Source: Meghimatium bilineatum (lineage: Eukaryota > Mollusca > Gastropoda > Stylommatophora > Philomycidae). Taken from it: DNA of 64,000 bases. Below, piece after piece: positions 11,119 through 22,028 of this stretch. The notes under the pieces are model-generated. The model saw only the letters and a list, made by a program, of their open reading frames with translations. It did not search any database and was not told the origin of the DNA. The translations under genes and the position numbers were made by a program. The stretch spans positions 34,321,280 through 34,385,279 of the forward strand of contig CM067309.1 of NCBI GenBank assembly GCA_034231615.1, written 5' to 3'. Each line of letters opens with the position of its first letter. Position 1 is the first letter of the stretch.

Positions 11119-11310
11119 AATTGGAGAAAATTTTATGAAAACGTAGTACAAGATGGTGTGGAAATGAGAAATTCTGAAATAGATTTTACAAATAGCAACT
11201 CAGAAATGGTAGATGCACAAAGTGACATGAAACTAATGAAAAAATATGCAAAGGATCGGAATGAACATGCCCAAGAGAAAGGTAACATTATCTACAAGAA
11301 ATATAGATAA
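11119..11310 (+). other. Unrecognised short open frame, possible exon
   Basis: 63 codons between two family C repeats: FYENVVQDGVEMRNSE, then AQSDMKLMKKYAKDRNEHAQ. The composition is protein-like. A weak donor GAAAG|GTAACA lies near 11280 and a pyrimidine-poor AG upstream. No family recognised; a fossil transposon frame is equally possible. Confidence 0.25.
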
Positions 11311-11671
11311 TGAGATATTGAATTTCTGTCTCAATGTTCCACTTCCACGGCCAAACAAATTTGTTTTGTATCAACAATAGCCATCATTTAATCTGCAGGT
11401 GACAGTTGGTCTGATCCAGAATAGCGTAACATCAATACATTTTTTTACGAAGTGCATGAACACATACAAAATATATATATATATATGAAAGTCACAATTT
11501 CATATATTGTCATATATTATATATATAGTTCCAGAAATTTGAAAATGTTTAAACTCTAAGAAATAACAATTTGTTCTAAGAGAGCATTATGGGTTTATGA
11601 ATCAGCAACCAATTAGGAAACAACAAGTGGTAAAAATGTATGACTAAAGTGCTTTTCATTTAGGAAGCATT

Positions 11672-12300
11672 ACTTCTGCATTCGCTCTCATAACCGCAAC
11701 AAATAAATTATCTGATTTCCGCCAGGGATACAATGTACTGCTAGTTCCACAGTTTGAACTGTGTTATTTGCACCTTGGTTCCCTTTGTGGCCCGGATATC
11801 GGAGGCCCAGCACATTTGTTTTCTTCATGCCTATAATTTGGGTAGTGGGCTTCCCAGCCTATGACAGCCTGCCTGGCGATGGGTGCTTGGGTTTGTAATG
11901 ACAACTGTCGTTCACGTCTATCTCGCACAAGGTGTTCTAGTCAGTGAACTTGCTGTGTCTAATTAGACGTTCTGTGCCCATCGGGTACTAAAATTTTTCT
12001 CATCTGCGAGCCAGGTTCTGGGCAAGGAAGAACTCAACAGAAAAGTTGGACCCGGGCTCTTTTGTCTTCTTAGTCGAGGTGTCGTTCAGCGACATGGTGA
12101 ACCAAGTCTGAGTCTCACTACATATTTGGGAGCAAAGCGTGTTCTTCAGCTGTACAACCATGTCCCATTTGTGCCTGAGTCCATTGGGTACTGAACCCTT
12201 GTCTCTGAGAGCATGTTTCTGGTATAGGAAAGTTTGACAGTAGAGTTGGGCCAGGGCTGCCTTTGTTGTCCCAATGTTGGACGCAGATTGTGCACAACAC
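11672..12300 (-). mobile_element. SINE-like family C, long copy
   Basis: Collinear with 42860-43593 over most of its length, including the TTGGGAGCAAAGCGTGTTCT region and the GAACCTGGCTCGCAGATGAG block. It ends at CTTCTGCATTCGCTCTCATA (minus-strand TATGAGAGCGAATGCAGAAG). Confidence 0.8.
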
Positions 12301-12330
12301 AAACCACTCCAGATCACGTTTAGATTATAA

Positions 12331-12506
12331 CTACAGTGGAATCCCTCTACAGTGCATTTTTTATAACAAATTTCCCTATATAACAATACTTCAAAATTCC
12401 CAATTATATTTATTATATATTTTTTGTACTGTATATAGCAAATTCCTGTTATTACATACATGTTTTGTTGATCCGTACCAAGTTGTTATAATGAGATTCC
12501 ACTGTA
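12331..12506 (-). mobile_element. pogo/Tigger-type MITE, complete copy
   Basis: 176 bp with inverted ends TACAGTGGAATCCC / GATTCCACTGTA and TA at both outer edges. CAGTGGAA..-type ends flanked by TA are characteristic of pogo-Tigger elements. Sister copies at 39247-39425 and, interrupted, 32165-32726. Confidence 0.85.
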
Positions 12507-12650
12507 TAAATTATAATAGAGTTTATTTGCCTGTATAAATAATAGAGAGGAGTTTATTTGCCTGTATAAATAATAGAGAGTTTATTTGCCTGTATAAATA
12601 ATAGAGAGTTTATTTGCCTGTATAAATAATAGAGAGTTTATTTGCCTATG
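12507..12650. repeat. 26-29-bp array, about 5 units
   Basis: Unit AATAGAGAGTTTATTTGCC + TGTATAAAT. It begins at the edge of the pogo-type MITE. Confidence 0.9.
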
Positions 12651-12714
12651 TGTTACTTAGACCTGAAAAGGGAACACATAATAGTCACACTGGCTTGTCA
12701 TGCATGACTTGACA

Positions 12715-12935
12715 TAATAGATTAGTCATGCATGATTAAGGATGTTTTAGTGATGGAGTTGGCTGTCCCATCCCATAGACGGTCAAAGTGATCCTGAAGA
12801 CATGCTGAAATCAGATGTGTCAGACTGAAAGGTGCATATATATATAGAATCTATGATGTAAACCATACACAATGTGATCTATTTTTTCAGACTACATCCT
12901 ACAATCTGGCAGAAATTTGAGAATGAATGCACAAG
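12715..12935 (+). mobile_element. SINE-like family A, partial copy
   Basis: GATGGAGTTGGCTGTCCCAT, CATGCTGAAATCAGATGTGT, GACTACATCCTACAATCTGG and the tail TTTGAGAATGAATGCA are present; the 5' third is missing. Confidence 0.75.
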
Positions 12936-13419
12936 GAAAAAAAAATAACAGAGTTTATATTCACTAAAATCCTCATTAAAAGTTTCATGGATAAAAATTG
13001 CTCATTATACTCATGCAACCAAAATAACAATGCCATCTGGCAAGAAACAAGCAAACAATACTTTTAAAATTAAAAACATGGTCACAACAGACTCAAACAA
13101 CATACCGGTATGTTTAGATATGGGGGCAGACAACATCATTATATGACTCTCTGGATAATCTACAGAACATATTCTACAGAAATGCTGTATAACACAGGTA
13201 TACAACTTTCTTTTAGTCACCGAAAGCAACTATGAAAGATTGAAGCCCTTCCACAGAGCTGGTGATCACACTACAGGTCATCAGACAAATTCAAAGCAGG
13301 TGTCTCCAACAGGAGAATGAAGAAGACACTATACTAAAACAGGTTAATAATTAAAAGTGTGTGTGTTTGTACAGAGTAAAAAAAGGCACTTAAAGTAACA
13401 AGTTTCTAATGAAAAAAAT

Positions 13420-13925
13420 TTAACTGTCGCCTCTTAACAAGTGACAGTAATTTTCCCATTGTTGTGTCTTCTTCTTTCCTTCCTCTTTTACCCTTTACGG
13501 GTGTCGAGGGAGATATTGCTTTTCTGGCAGCTTCAGAAAATTTTTTTGGTGTTCGTGTAATGTCTCTTTGATGTTGTCGATCCAGCATACTCTAGGTCTA
13601 CCCATGGCTCTTCTTTCTGCTTCTCCTCACTTCGTATATGCTTTATAAGCTAATGAATCACACGGTATTCTTTCCAGATGACCAAACCATTGTATCTGTT
13701 GGTTTTGTATTGTAGAATTGATATGACACCCACTCTTTCTCTTATGACATCATTTCTAATTCTGTGTCTTCTGGTCACTCCTGTGGCTTTTCTCAGAGAT
13801 CTCATCTCTGTTGTAACCAGTTGTCTCTTATGTTTTGTTGTTAAGGACCATGTTTGACATTGGTAGCACAGGGTTGGAATGAAGATACTTTGGATAAGAT
13901 GTTTTTTTGTTGACATTGGTAGAAT
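13420..13925 (-). pseudogene. RTE-like LINE C-terminal fragment
   Basis: Reads STKKHLIQSIFIPTLCYQC, QTWSLTTKHKRQLVTTEMR, GVTRRHRIRNDVIRERVG and, further on, DRQHQRDITRTPKKF. The IFIPTLCYQCQTW and RN.VIRE motifs are typical of the region after the RT palm in RTE-like LINEs. Confidence 0.75.
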
Positions 13926-13929
13926 TTTT

Positions 13930-13972
13930 GTGCTGTGTCGCCGTTTTATTTGCGCAAATCCGTCTTTAGCAG
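13930..13972 (-). mobile_element. SINE-like family B, scrap
   Basis: TGTCGCCGTTTTATTTGCGC and the following TCCGTCTTTAGC match the 5' half of family B only. Confidence 0.55.
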
Positions 13973-14386
13973 GTAGTTACTTTCAAACTTCTAGATATCA
14001 TAAGGATTTGCTGATAACGATGAAAGACCAAACAGGTTTTCATTAAGGTGATGGATGAGGGAGATGTGGTAAGTTTTAATCCATTATATCTAGTCGTTGA
14101 GACGACGATGGATGAGGGGGGGAGCATACTGAAAATGCTTAAAGAGCACTTGCTGAATGTGGATCCTGCAATTGACAATGCTCAAAAATTGTGAATGGAG
14201 GAAATCTGTATTCAAAGTGGGATGAGTGAGCAGAATGTTTGAACAGCTCGTCAATGGAACAATAAATTTGTATACGCATTGACATCTGCTGAGGAAGACT
14301 GAGCACCTATGCATTTTCACAGGATACAATTACATTGGTCCATAAATTAAAATTGATTAAAATAAGCAAGATGAAGACACTTGTGG

Positions 14387-15296
14387 GATATCTGACAGTC
14401 ATCACATTCAAGATTCTCTCAACTTCAAAGTTCTATAACAGTACGATATCTGACAGTTATCACATTCAAGATTCTCTCAACTTCAAAGTTCTATAACAGT
14501 ACGATATCTGACAGTTATCACATTCAAGATTCTCTCTACTTCAATGCTCTTTAATAAAAGAAATCTGATATTCAAGATTCTCTCAGCTTCGATGCTTTGT
14601 AACAATACTTCTTCTTCAGCGTTCATTCTCAAACTCCTGCTGGATCTCTCCCGTAGCAGTACTACTAGATCTCCAGCAGGATGCAGTCCAGAGAATGGAA
14701 ATGCGTTGTGTCACCGTTTTATTTGCGCCAATGGCCCGACACATCCGTCTTCAGCGGATTGTAACAATACAATATCTGTCATTTCATTCAATATTCTCTC
14801 AACTTCAAAAGTTCCATAACAATGATATATCTGACCACCATTACATTCAAGATTCTCTCAGCTTAAAAGTTCCATAATAATATATCTGACCACCATTACA
14901 TTCAAGATTCTCTCAGCTTCAAAAGTTCTATAACAATGATATATCTGACCACCATTACATTCAAGATTCTCTCAGCTTCAAAAGTTCTATAACAATGATA
15001 TATCTGACCACCATTACATTCAAGATTCTCTCAGTTTCAAAAGTTCCATAACAATGACATATCTGACCACCATTACATTCAAGATTCTCTCAGCTTCAAA
15101 AGTTCTATAACAATGATATATCTGACCACCTTACATTCAAGATTCTCTCAGCTTAAAAGTTCCATAATAATATATCTGACCACCATTACATTCAAGATTC
15201 TCTCAGCTTCAAAAGTTCTATAACAATGATATATCTGACCACCATTACATTCAAGATTCTCTCAGTTTCAAAAGTTCTATAACAACGAGATCTAGA
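14387..15296. repeat. 58-59-bp minisatellite downstream of the VKORC1 stop
   Basis: About 15 units, each containing ACATTCAAGATTCTCTCAGC and TTCTATAACAATGATATATC. Left-hand units (14387-14600) are a diverged subtype with ATATCTGACAGTTATCACA. A family B SINE interrupts it at 14609-14758. It reaches within 11 nt of the VKORC1 stop, so the 3' UTR must run into it. Confidence 0.95.
14609..14758 (-). mobile_element. SINE-like family B copy inserted in the minisatellite
   Basis: 150 bp flanked by the perfect 12-bp repeat TTGTAACAATAC (14597-14608, 14759-14770). It is in sense with VKORC1 and brings an AATAAA (GCGCAAATAAAACGG) into the gene's downstream region. Confidence 0.92.
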
Positions 15297-15306
15297 TTAC
15301 ATGCCT

Positions 15307-18300
15307 TTACTTTTTCTTCCTCACAGTTTTATTTATATCTGATGAGACTGCTTTCTTCAGCTTGAACAAGCATGCAATAAGTAGGAAGAAATTGACGACG
15401 TATGTCGACACACAAACTAGGCAGAAATCTTTTATAATATAATAAAGTATATAGCCTAAGTAAATGGATCCAATATTGGCAAGTATGCTGACAAATGTCT
15501 GTACCACAGCAGCTGATGATGATGAACTTAATGCTGGGAGATAAAAAAATATACCATTACACATTAAATTTGTACTTAGATATTTTCCAAAATAAACTCA
15601 ATCACATAAAGTAATTATAGTGTTACACCTAACAAAACAGACTAAATCACATAAAGTAATTATATTGTTCAGTCAGTTCCTCTTTTGCCAAGTTTGGCAC
15701 ATAGGGCGAATGTCATAGTTCTCCATGCCTGTCGGTCAGTTGCTAGGGGTTACAGGTCTTGTGCATTTATGCCTGTTGATTTTAATTCATTCATAAATGT
15801 TCTTCTGAGCGTTGTTTTTGGTCTTCCCTGTTTTATTTTCCCGTCTGGTGTCCACATGAAGGCCTGTCATGGAATTCTGTCTTCCTTCATTCTAAGTATG
15901 TGGCCGATGTATGTTCAGCGGCGTTTTTTGATGATGTTCGTCACGTATTCTTGTTTTGTCTCCTCTCTTAGTAATTATAATGTTACACCTCATAAAATAA
16001 ACTCAATCACTTAAAGTAATTATAATGCTACACCTCACAAAACACTGAATTACATAAAGTAATTATAGCGTTACACTTCACAAAACAGACTCAATCGCAC
16101 AAAATACAATAATTATAGTTTATAGTTCAGACTCAGTCACATAAAGTAATTGTAGTGTTACACTTCACCAAACAGACTACATCCCATAGATAATTATAAT
16201 TTACAGTTCATGAAACAGACTGAATCAATCTATTTTCTATTCTGAAAGAATACATTATAGCTTCAAGTATCTATGCACTCAAAGCATATGAACTCAAGGC
16301 GACCAAATAGAGGCTCAGTTACTTTCAATTAGCTATCATTTGTGCAACATACAGAGTAGCTCTACCACAAGAATCTGAATTCCTTTTCTCAAACTAGGAA
16401 TTACTTTTTTTTTTAGTCATTGACATGATCACATAGACTCTCAGGCTTGTCACATTACCATACTGTTGTTTTCTTTCCTATATTTCTGATCTTAGCTTTG
16501 AAACTGCACAAAACAGTGAATATGAATACTCGTACAATAAATTGTTTTCCCAAATCCCTACCCACAGAAGACGGATGTGTCGGGCCATTGACGCAAATAA
16601 AACAGCGACAATGCATTTCCATTTTCTGGATTACATCCTGCTGGAAATCTAGTAGGACCATGGTCCTGCTACAAAGGAGATCCAGCGGGAGTTTGAGGAT
16701 GAACGGTGAAGAAGAAGAAATCCCTACCACATTGAATCCCCTTTATGTACTTTAATAGCATTAAACATATATGAAGCAACCATCTACAAGCAGTCACAAC
16801 TCTCTTCTTGCTAGTTACTATTTCTCCTTTATCTACCCATACACGTTTTATGTTCCTAAGCCTACCCATACTCCTTGTTGTCTGGGGATTCCATGGCAGT
16901 GATTGCTTGGTTTTCCTGTGTGTTAAACACCAAAAGAAGAGCAAATATTGTAACATGCCATGCATGTCATAAGAAGCAAATAAGGAGGTGCGTGGGTGGG
17001 GTTGGATGATTCATTCCATATGTCAAAGTAATCCAAAAGCCACGCTAAAGTTGGATGTCAAATCAAAATACATATACAGTTGCTTAACTGTATACCAGGG
17101 CACAGTGCATTTCATTCTCCAGACTACATCCTGCTAACTAGCAGGAGTTTGAGAACAATTGTAAATTTGATATGTTGGTCATAAGTTTGTGTAGCTTGTA
17201 ACCCATCCATTACTATTTTCTTCTCAGGACTTCCAGTTCTGTCTGAGCATGTTCTGTTCTTTCTTATAATTACGTCCATGTGGCAACAGTGGCGAGGACT
17301 TCAAGTTCAGGGGGCAAGTAATGGGACTACTGTCTTCTTCCAGGCATGTCGTAGGAAGTGACTAAGGAAAGTTGAGGGATAGGCTGACAACTTGTCACAT
17401 GTGAAAAAATCATTGTCACATCTCGTTTCAATTTCTTTCTTTTTTCTTCTATCAAATCATCTTCATGAATGACAAATTGATGCAGGCCAGCAGACATTGC
17501 ACTCGCCCGTGTGTTGCCGGGGCCCGAAAGGGGAGCAAAGAATGGTAACACTGTTTACCTTCCATGCATGTCGTAAAAGGCAACTAAGGAGGTTATGGGA
17601 TGGAGTTGGCTGTCCCATTCCATATAGGTTCAGTGACCCAAAGCCACGCTGAAGTCGGATGTGTCAGGCTGAAAGGCGCAGATATCGCAGCAATGCTGTA
17701 AACGACACAACGCATTCCGTTCTACATCCTGCTAATCTGCAGGAGTTTGAGAACGAATGCAGAAGAAGACATTGCACCTTTGTCCTTTTGTGGCAGACTC
17801 CTAGGTGACTGAGGAATGTTAGATGTGTGATCCCTGTGGATGGATCAACAGAAGAATGAAGAGATAGCTGGACCAGAAGAGTTTACTGTGTTTCTAGCAG
17901 GATTTGATACTCTTGGAATACTGGCGATCGGGGTTGCCTTCCTTTGAGGATAAACATAGATCTCCCTTACACAACTCTGCTTTTGAGACAGCCTTACACG
18001 AGTCCAGGTGCAAAGAACCTATGCTTTTGTCTGAAAGAATGCACCTACCAACACCTGACACAGGGAAGAAAGAGTGAAAGCTCGCAACCCCGGGATCGGA
18101 TAAGGTAAGGTCTTAAAGAGTATGGACTGTCAAAAGCTACTTGCTCACAGCTAAAAGGATTATTTCACCATCATAATATAATAATTGGGGATCTTCAAAG
18201 TGCCAAACTTGTATTCTGGTCTAGAATCAATATAAGGAAATACTGTGTGAAACGTAACAACAATTGTACGTAAAACACAGGTTGTTTTTAATGTTTCACT

Positions 18301-21300
18301 TAGACACGACAGACTATAACTAAAACTAGGGGGTTATGATGGGTAAACAAGAAAACATAAATTACAATATACAAAACAATTTCACTTACGTAAAACACAG
18401 GTTTTGTATGTGATATTTTAAAATTGTTTTGTATTTTGTCATTTGTACGTTTTCTTGTTTACCCATCATAACCCCTAGTCTTCTGTTCTAGAGAAAACTT
18501 GATGACCAGTGAATTTGATAAGCACAGTTCTAAATCAGTCATATCTTCATAGGTGTATTCTATGATTTAGTATGTTGTAATTTATGCATTCTTGAAAAGT
18601 GTACTTCAATGACATTCGCTGTTATCTCTGAAGCTAGAGTAATAATAACCGTTACATTGCAAGAGATGATAACAGTTTCAGACTTGTTTTATTAAATCTC
18701 TGGTGTGTGTGGTGATGACTGACAAATCAAATTCTAGCAAAGAATCCCCTGCCAAATTTGGGACACAGTCAGAATAGAACATTTGTATATTTGTTGTCCT
18801 ATAATGTCGGTCAGCCCTTTTCTGTGCTTCTGAAACTTAATGTTTATCAGTGATGCGAACATCTTTGCCGACGCTGGTGCACCACATTGGCTGATTCTCA
18901 GGAGGTGACATCAATTTTTAAGCTCTTTAGAGACACTTTGACAGTTATTGAAGAATTTCTTCGTTCCGTCCACCCGCTAGATATTTGCCATTAGGGAGCT
19001 CATCATAAATCAGCTGTTTTTTTATGTGTTTATCAGGCATTCGCACAATGTCTGGCCAATCAGCTAGGCCTCCAGTATTGTATGGATATTTATTTTCTGG
19101 AACTAAACCCTATTCACAAGAATATATAAAAAAAGCTATATAAACAAATAACCAAAGAATATCCTGTATAGAGAACTATTTGAATTAGGCACCACTTACG
19201 TATCCAATAACATTGCTAATATAAAGTGAACTACGAGCTAGCTCAGCTGAGCTAGGACTGTGACACTAGCTCATTGAATAAAATTGTTGCATAGGTTGAA
19301 ATATACAAAGTATTAAATTTATGACAACCAAATATTGAAGACAAAACCCAACTTACTCATCGTTGCTTGGAATGTGTAGAAAGCAATTCCATAGACAGTG
19401 TTTGGTTGATTCAAGACACTGGTGTTGGAAAGAAACTTATCCACAATTCCAAAGCCCTTGCCATACCTGGGAAACACAAAAATCTACCATTACTAATGAT
19501 AGAAAAAAACTTGGTACTCTACGGGCAGACGTGACCACATAAAGTATTCAGAGCCCAACATTTTAATGTTATGCGCAGAACAATTTAATCTCTATAGTTT
19601 ACGAATCTTTCATGTCGTCACAGAAATCTCACGTGACTAGCAGACAAGTCACCTCTAAAACAAAATAGCTAATGCAATCACAGATGTCTGTTTGCTGAGC
19701 TTGTCAGCTACAGATAAAGATGCTGTACATTTGTTACAAACTCAAGGACTACTACAACAAGAAAAGATGTGCGGTCAGGGTCATCCAATAATCTTTTCCC
19801 ACAATGATGGACAGATTCAGTGGAAATGCAATGTTAGATGACACCGCCAGTGCATTCATCTAAAGGTCAGCACATGTTTGCAATCAATAAGATTCTGCTA
19901 GTGAAAATATGTCCCTTCCAAATATCGGTAGCACTGTACCAAACTCCAACCCTAACACCTCCTCCCAAAAACTAAACATCTAATACCATTTTGATATTTG
20001 CCTGGTGTTATCGCAGTCACCCATTTCCTGTTTCGGGCTGTTACCCGACTAATACAAACTAATACATTCTCTCTCATTCTACATTCTCAATACTTGTCTA
20101 CTGCGTACTAACAAAGGGACATAATAAATGTAATGTTTATGCTAACACTGCTTATTTGCCCCTAAATATTTTGTGAGCTTATGGTCTGTTCCATTAAAAA
20201 AAAAAAAAGGAACCCCCCCCGCATATATTTAACCAAATAAGTCATTTCTTTGACATTCAATTAAAAAAAAAAAATCTGGGTCTTTCCTTCCAAAAAAGGG
20301 GGACTACATCACCCCCCAAAAAAATGGGGAGTCCTTCCGGAAAAAAGGGGGGCCTTTTAGAAAATAGCCAGCGCGCTCATTAGTAAAATACTGTAGTGCA
20401 CATAGAACAATGTAAATGATGAGTTACAATCAGACATATTTCATAAATTTACATAGTAGTGAAATAAGTGCATATTTGGATTGCTTTATTCGTGAAGGTT
20501 TGATATGTAACTATTATGTGTGCTGTCGGGTGGCAGATATATGAAAGTGATAGAAATTGATAGCAGAATTGACTGATTCAATGTCTACAATGGATTTGGC
20601 AGAAGTCGGCAGATATTTTCTAGGAGTTCTTGTGTGAAATAAAGCTTGGTTTATCCCCAAGCCAAGCTGGATGAGGTACGTATTTAATGTAATTAACAAT
20701 GTTTATATTTTGAACTAGCCGACTATGGATTTCGCCATATTCCGCACAAAGCGAATGAAATGATGGCTCTGCCATTCACAAAGCCACATTGCGCGCAAAA
20801 ACTCCTTTTTGCTTCCGCACTGTGACGTCACGGCATCCATTAATTTCATTGGCAGTGCGCGAAAATCCATGACGTCGGGTAGTCCGGAATATAAACATTG
20901 TGCTATTTATAGCACAGCAGCTACTCTAACAGCATTTTTACCCATGTTTACAATACATTTTTAACTAGCCGACTATGGATTTCGCTGATTCCCATATAAA
21001 ACTAATGAATTGATGAATGTCAAAACATAACAAACCCACGTAATAAAATTTATTTAGCGCCAAAACTCTCGTTTGCGTCGGCGGTGTGACGTCACGGCAT
21101 CCGTCAATTTGATTGGTTTTGCGCGGAAATCCGTGACGTCGGCTAGTTAAGAATGTAAACACTAAAACAGTGTGCTATTTATAGTGCAGTGGTGGAGGAA
21201 AAAATCAAATTTACCATTTCTATGAATGACTAATTGAATTGTCAAAGTCTAAAAGTAAAATAATTGGTATTTTAATTTAGGTAAAATGCTGTTTCGTCCA

Positions 21301-21781
21301 CCATTGGGCTATATAACGTTACGGATTTCCCTTGAAAAACCAATCATTTCATATCTATTCACACCTTAGACAACAATTCTTAGAGAATTAATTATTAATT
21401 CTAAACACTGATTCTAACCCTTCTCCCCCCCCTCCCAAAAAATCTATAAACTAATTATAATCCTTTTAACCCCCCTAAAAGTTACAATGGTGGACGAAAC
21501 AGCAGATGCGCCTTTAATTTATTTAGGCCTAGTTTGATTAGGCCTATTTATTAGTTAATTATTATTTCGCACTCTCACCTGGAAGTTAGAGCTCTTGAGC
21601 AAGAGATATAAGTATTTATATCACAGAACGGGACATATTTTGGATTCTTCTCCTTAAGAATTTCAACATAAAGACCAAAAGTCGAAATACCTAATCCAAT
21701 CAAACACAAAAATAGTATAATGGCTTTCAAGTATTTCGTATTTTGAGGATTAATATTTTTTCTTACACTGCCGGATGCCAT
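15307..21781 (-). CDS. VKORC1: Vitamin K epoxide reductase (VKORC1-type), complete, 3 exons
   Basis: ER-membrane enzyme that reduces vitamin K epoxide and quinone through cysteine pairs. Exons in transcript order: 21781-21579, 19466-19357 and 15533-15307; total 540 nt, 179 residues. Exon 1 starts at the ATG (MASGS), has a hydrophobic segment at about residues 20-39 and the loop cysteines C53 and C61 (FCDINTYISCSR). Exon 2 is 110 nt, with YGKGFGIVDKF and VLNQPNTVYG. Exon 3 carries membrane segments and the catalytic CXXC, C142-C145 (KDFCLVCVSTYV). The C terminus VRKKK fits a lysine-based ER-retrieval signal. All junctions are GT-AG and keep frame (AG|G Arg, A|CA Thr). VKORC1 and VKORC1L1 are hard to separate in invertebrates, and some stretches (VLNQPN) look more L1-like. 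TXNDC17 is divergently transcribed from the other side of a short intergenic region. A minisatellite begins 11-19 nt past the stop. Confidence 0.95.
15590..16210. repeat. 46-47-bp array in VKORC1 intron 2, split by a LINE tail
   Basis: Units contain AATCACATAAAGTAATTATA and GTTACACCTCACAAAACA. About seven recognisable units; a LINE fragment sits at 15665-15972 between two of them. Confidence 0.85.
15665..15972 (-). mobile_element. LINE 3' end fragment
   Basis: Reads TYIGHILRMKEDRIP, QGRPKTTLRRTFMNELKS and LATDRQAWRTMTFALC, the basic C-terminal end of an RTE-like ORF2. The outer sequence on both sides is the 47-bp array, so it inserted after the array formed. Confidence 0.75.
16563..16717 (+). 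mobile_element. SINE-like family B copy with target-site duplication
   Basis: From AGAAGACGGATGTGTCGGGC through CGCAAATAAAACAGC to GAAGAAGAAG. Flanked by AAATCCCTACC at about 16552 and 16718. It lies in VKORC1 intron 2 in antisense. Confidence 0.92.
16950..17165 (+). mobile_element. SINE-like family A, partial copy
   Basis: CATGCATGTCATAAGAAGCAA, CACGCTAAAGTTGGATGTC, CATTCTCCAGACTACATCCT and AGCAGGAGTTTGAGAACAA are present; diverged. Confidence 0.75.
17503..17766 (+). mobile_element. SINE-like family A, reference copy with target-site duplication
   Basis: 264 bp from TCGCCCGTGTGTTGCCGGGG to GAACGAATGCAGAAGA, flanked by AGACATTGCAC (17492-17502, 17767-17777). Internal CATGCATGTCGTAAAAGGC resembles, from memory, a block common in molluscan and other invertebrate SINEs; this was not searched. 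Confidence 0.92.
17780..18240. other. VKORC1 intron 2, no further feature
   Basis: Unique-looking sequence; no exon or repeat could be supported. Confidence 0.35.
18245..18480 (-). mobile_element. Penelope-like terminal repeat, family 2, with inverted arm
   Basis: Minus-strand match to 32484-32645 (TACGTAAAACACAGG; AAACTAGGGGGTTATGATGG). A large imperfect palindrome, GGGTTATGATGGGTAAACAA (from 18332) and TTGTTTACCCATCATAACCC (to 18474), surrounds a second GTAAAACACAGG. Inverted partial terminal repeats are a known habit of Penelope-like elements. Confidence 0.65.
18730..19065 (-). mobile_element. Decayed LINE 3' end
   Basis: The minus strand reads peptide scraps such as GLTDIIGQQIYKCSILTV and CAPASAKMFAS, similar in layout to the 15665-15972 tail. 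Heavily mutated. Confidence 0.4.
19500..20700. other. VKORC1 intron 1, simple-sequence patches
   Basis: No exon seen. 20190-20360 is a patchwork of A runs, C runs and G runs that may be poorly assembled. Otherwise unique-looking DNA. Confidence 0.4.
20713..20885. mobile_element. CRE-bearing MITE, copy 1
   Basis: Ends AACTAGCCGACTATGGATTT and AAAATCCATGACGTCGGGTAG are inverted relative to each other. The interior has TGTGACGTCACGGCATCC, a perfect TGACGTCA CRE/ATF palindrome. Confidence 0.7.
20961..21150. mobile_element. CRE-bearing MITE, copy 2, complete
   Basis: TTAACTAGCCGAC at the left and GTCGGCTAGTTAA at the right form perfect 13-bp inverted ends with TTAA at both edges. It contains TGTGACGTCACGGCATCC. 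Copy 1 and copy 2 share downstream GTGCTATTTATAG, so a larger block may have been tandemly duplicated. Confidence 0.8.
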
Positions 21782-22028
21782 CTTGCTTTGATTGAACTAA
21801 AAAAATCAAAACATAGAATCTTGATCTTGAAGTTTCGTTAACTAGTTTTTGCTTCTATTATATCAATTATATATTAACAAGACATTTAACTAATTTAGTT
21901 AAATATTTTATAAATATAGAAGGTCAAATTAGTTAGTATTTTAAAAAATAACTAATGTAATGCTTCTCTAAATGTAAATTGTTTCGGTTAAACTAACACA
22001 TTGATGTTCGCTTTTTAAGAGTCAGAAG
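21782..22028. promoter_or_regulatory. Shared bidirectional promoter region, VKORC1 / TXNDC17
   Basis: Only 247 bp separate the VKORC1 start codon (- strand) from the TXNDC17 upstream start codon (+ strand), so both transcription starts must lie here or inside the first exons. The region is very AT-rich, with palindromic TAACTAATTTAGTTA-like stretches near 21888-21905. I see no CpG cluster and no clear TATA box. An in-frame TGA at 22002-22004 limits how far upstream the TXNDC17 frame can start. The role is inferred from gene arrangement only. Confidence 0.7.
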
